NCBI GenBank assembly: GCA_028292075.1 | Contig: JAQGNA010000149.1 | Coordinates: 1 to 6,535 of the forward strand | Reading direction: 5' to 3' | DNA: 6,535 bases | From: Rhodoferax sp. | GTDB lineage: Bacteria > Pseudomonadota > Gammaproteobacteria > Burkholderiales > Burkholderiaceae | Shown: positions 5,246 through 6,535 of the stretch, in pieces | How the letters are laid out: every line of letters begins with the position of its first letter | Position numbering within the stretch: position 1 is the stretch's first letter | The notes under the pieces: generated by a model | The model's database searches: none | Told to the model about the DNA's origin: nothing | The model's input: only the letters and a program-made list of their open reading frames with translations | Made by a program: the position numbers and the translations under genes

Positions 5246-6535
5246 TCAATCCGGTCGCAGCGGGATCACGAAGCAGGCCTGCGGTGCGAGGTGCGTCCAG
5301 GCCAGTGCCTCGCCCGGCAGCAGCACGGCCACCGGTATGCCCGGCGACATGGCGGTGGCGCTGGCCAGCGCCGCCTCCGGCCCGGCCCGCAGCAAGATGA
5401 AGCGCATGCTGCGTTCACCGCGCCGCAGCGTCAGTTCGGCCTGCGGCCAGTGCGACGGCAGGCAGGGCCTGAAGCACAGCGTCTCGGCACCCTGCTGCAG
5501 GCCGAGGATCGAGCCGATGGCCGCGCGGTGCATCCAGGCGGCCGAGCCGGTGTACCAGCTCCAGCCGCCGCGGCCCACATAAGGCGGCTGGGTGTAGACG
5601 TCGCCGGCCATCACATACGGCTCGATGCCATAGGCCTCGCCGGCCCCCGCATGGCGCGCGCGATGGGCCGGGCTGAGGTAGGTGAAGTAGCGGTAGGCTG
5701 TGTCGGTGGCCGGCTCCGGCCCGGCCGCTGCCAGGTCACCGGGCGTTGACAATGCCGCCGACCGGGTGGCCAGCTCGGCCTGCGCCATCATGGCCCACAC
5801 CGCGCCGTGCGCGTACTGGCCGCCGTTCTCGCGCACGCCGGGCGGATAGGCCTGGATGTAGCCCGCGCTCGGCAGCGCCTGGTCGAGCGGGGGGTCGAGC
5901 AGCTTCACCAGGCCGGCCCGGTGGTCCACCAGGTGCGTTTCGACCGCGGCCATGGCCTGGCGCTGCTGGGTCGGCGTGGCGGCCCCGGAAAGCACCGCCC
6001 AGGCCTGCGCGATCAGGTCGATCCGCGCCTCGGCGTTGGCATGCGAGCCGAGTGCCTGGCCGTCGTCGAAGAAAGCACGCTTGAACCAGTCGCCGTCCCA
6101 GGCCGTGCCCTGCAGTGCGGTCTGCCACCCGTCGGCAGCCTGCCGCCAGCGGGCGGCGCGCCCGGTTTCACCGCGCGCCACGGCCATGGGGGCGAAGTCG
6201 GCCACCAGCCGGCACAGGAACCAACCCAGCCAGACCGATTCGCCCCGGCCTTCGATGCCGACGCGGTTCATGCCGTCGTTCCAGTCGCCACTGCCCATCA
6301 GCGGCAGGCCATGGGCACCCGCCTTCAGGCTGCGGTCGATGGCGCGGGCCGCATGTTCGAACACCGTGGCGTGTTGCGCCGAAACGCCGGGGGTGTAGTA
6401 GGCGTCCTCCGCATGCTCTGGAATCGGGCCGCCCTCGAGGAAGGGCACGGCGACGTCGAGCAGGCCGGTGTCGCCGGTGGCTTCGAGGTAGTGGTGCGTG
6501 GCATGGGCGAGCCAGAGCAGGTCGTCCGAGAAATG
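5246..6535 (-). CDS. GH94 C-terminal part of cyclic beta-glucan synthase/glycoside phosphorylase (5' end beyond right edge)
   Basis: The last 429 codons of a protein of glycoside hydrolase family 94; the reading frame is open to the right edge, so the GTG at 6448 is not a start. The visible part begins HFSDDLLWLAHATHHYLEATG and contains, in order, VPFLEGGPIPEHAEDAYY, GSGDWNDGMNRVG (partial residues about 81-93, holding the Asp that is the catalytic acid in GH94), a PGVRENGGQYAHGAVW segment, and EPYVMAGDVYTQPPYVGRGG followed by WSWYTGSAAWMHR. The last two stretches closely match the C-terminal domain of NdvB-type cyclic beta-1,2-glucan synthases, where GH94 sets ring size by phosphorolysis. 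Cellobiose- or sophorose-type phosphorylases share the fold. The NdvB-like ending (P-x-L-P-S-H-W-P, then a beta-sandwich tail) favours the synthase, which is an inner-membrane protein of well over 2,000 residues. Which it is depends on glycosyltransferase domains that would lie outside the window. Confidence 0.9.
   Translation of the reverse strand, partial: HFSDDLLWLAHATHHYLEATGDTGLLDVAVPFLEGGPIPEHAEDAYYTPGVSAQHATVFEHAARAIDRSLKAGAHGLPLMGSGDWNDGMNRVGIEGRGESVWLGWFLCRLVADFAPMAVARGETGRAARWRQAADGWQTALQGTAWDGDWFKRAFFDDGQALGSHANAEARIDLIAQAWAVLSGAATPTQQRQAMAAVETHLVDHRAGLVKLLDPPLDQALPSAGYIQAYPPGVRENGGQYAHGAVWAMMAQAELATRSAALSTPGDLAAAGPEPATDTAYRYFTYLSPAHRARHAGAGEAYGIEPYVMAGDVYTQPPYVGRGGWSWYTGSAAWMHRAAIGSILGLQQGAETLCFRPCLPSHWPQAELTLRRGERSMRFILLRAGPEAALASATAMSPGIPVAVLLPGEALAWTHLAPQACFVIPLRPD

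Overview
The window looks like chromosomal DNA of a high-GC (about 70% by eye) Gram-negative bacterium. The protein families, the gene style (LysR regulators, Dpp/Opp-type transporter, YgiD/DODA-type dioxygenase, NdvB-like GH94 protein) and strong G/C third-position bias fit a betaproteobacterium of the Burkholderiales, perhaps Comamonadaceae. That placement is inference from style; no rRNA or other marker is present. There are no tRNA or rRNA genes, CRISPR arrays, insertion sequences or phage genes.

Left block (1-3405, all minus strand): a LysR-type regulator, a two-dinucleotide-domain FAD/NAD(P)H oxidoreductase resembling flavin-containing monooxygenases, and the first permease of a DppB/OppB-type ABC transporter that runs off the left edge. 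Both junctions are 4-base ATGA overlaps, so the three genes are almost certainly one translationally coupled operon in the order regulator - oxidoreductase - transporter. The natural reading is regulated uptake and oxidation of a small organic compound whose identity cannot be read from the sequence.

Centre (3406-4424): a roughly 200-base intergenic region, with an AT-rich half that contains a perfect 14-base palindrome, separates the LysR gene from a divergent gene for a class III extradiol dioxygenase of the YgiD/DODA type. The divergent layout makes the dioxygenase a likely second target of the LysR protein.

Right block (4431-6535, minus strand): a family 3 solute-binding protein gene that converges on the dioxygenase gene with a 6-base gap, and upstream of it the C-terminal 429 codons of a GH94 protein like the C-terminal part of cyclic beta-1,2-glucan synthase (NdvB). 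The binding protein has a convincing ribosome binding site, an in-frame stop just upstream and no signal peptide, which is odd for a protein family that normally acts in the periplasm.

Nothing here is a clearly new defence or mobile system. The points most worth checking are the regulator-oxidoreductase-transporter operon, the degenerate monooxygenase fingerprint, the leaderless binding protein, and the palindrome in the divergent control region.
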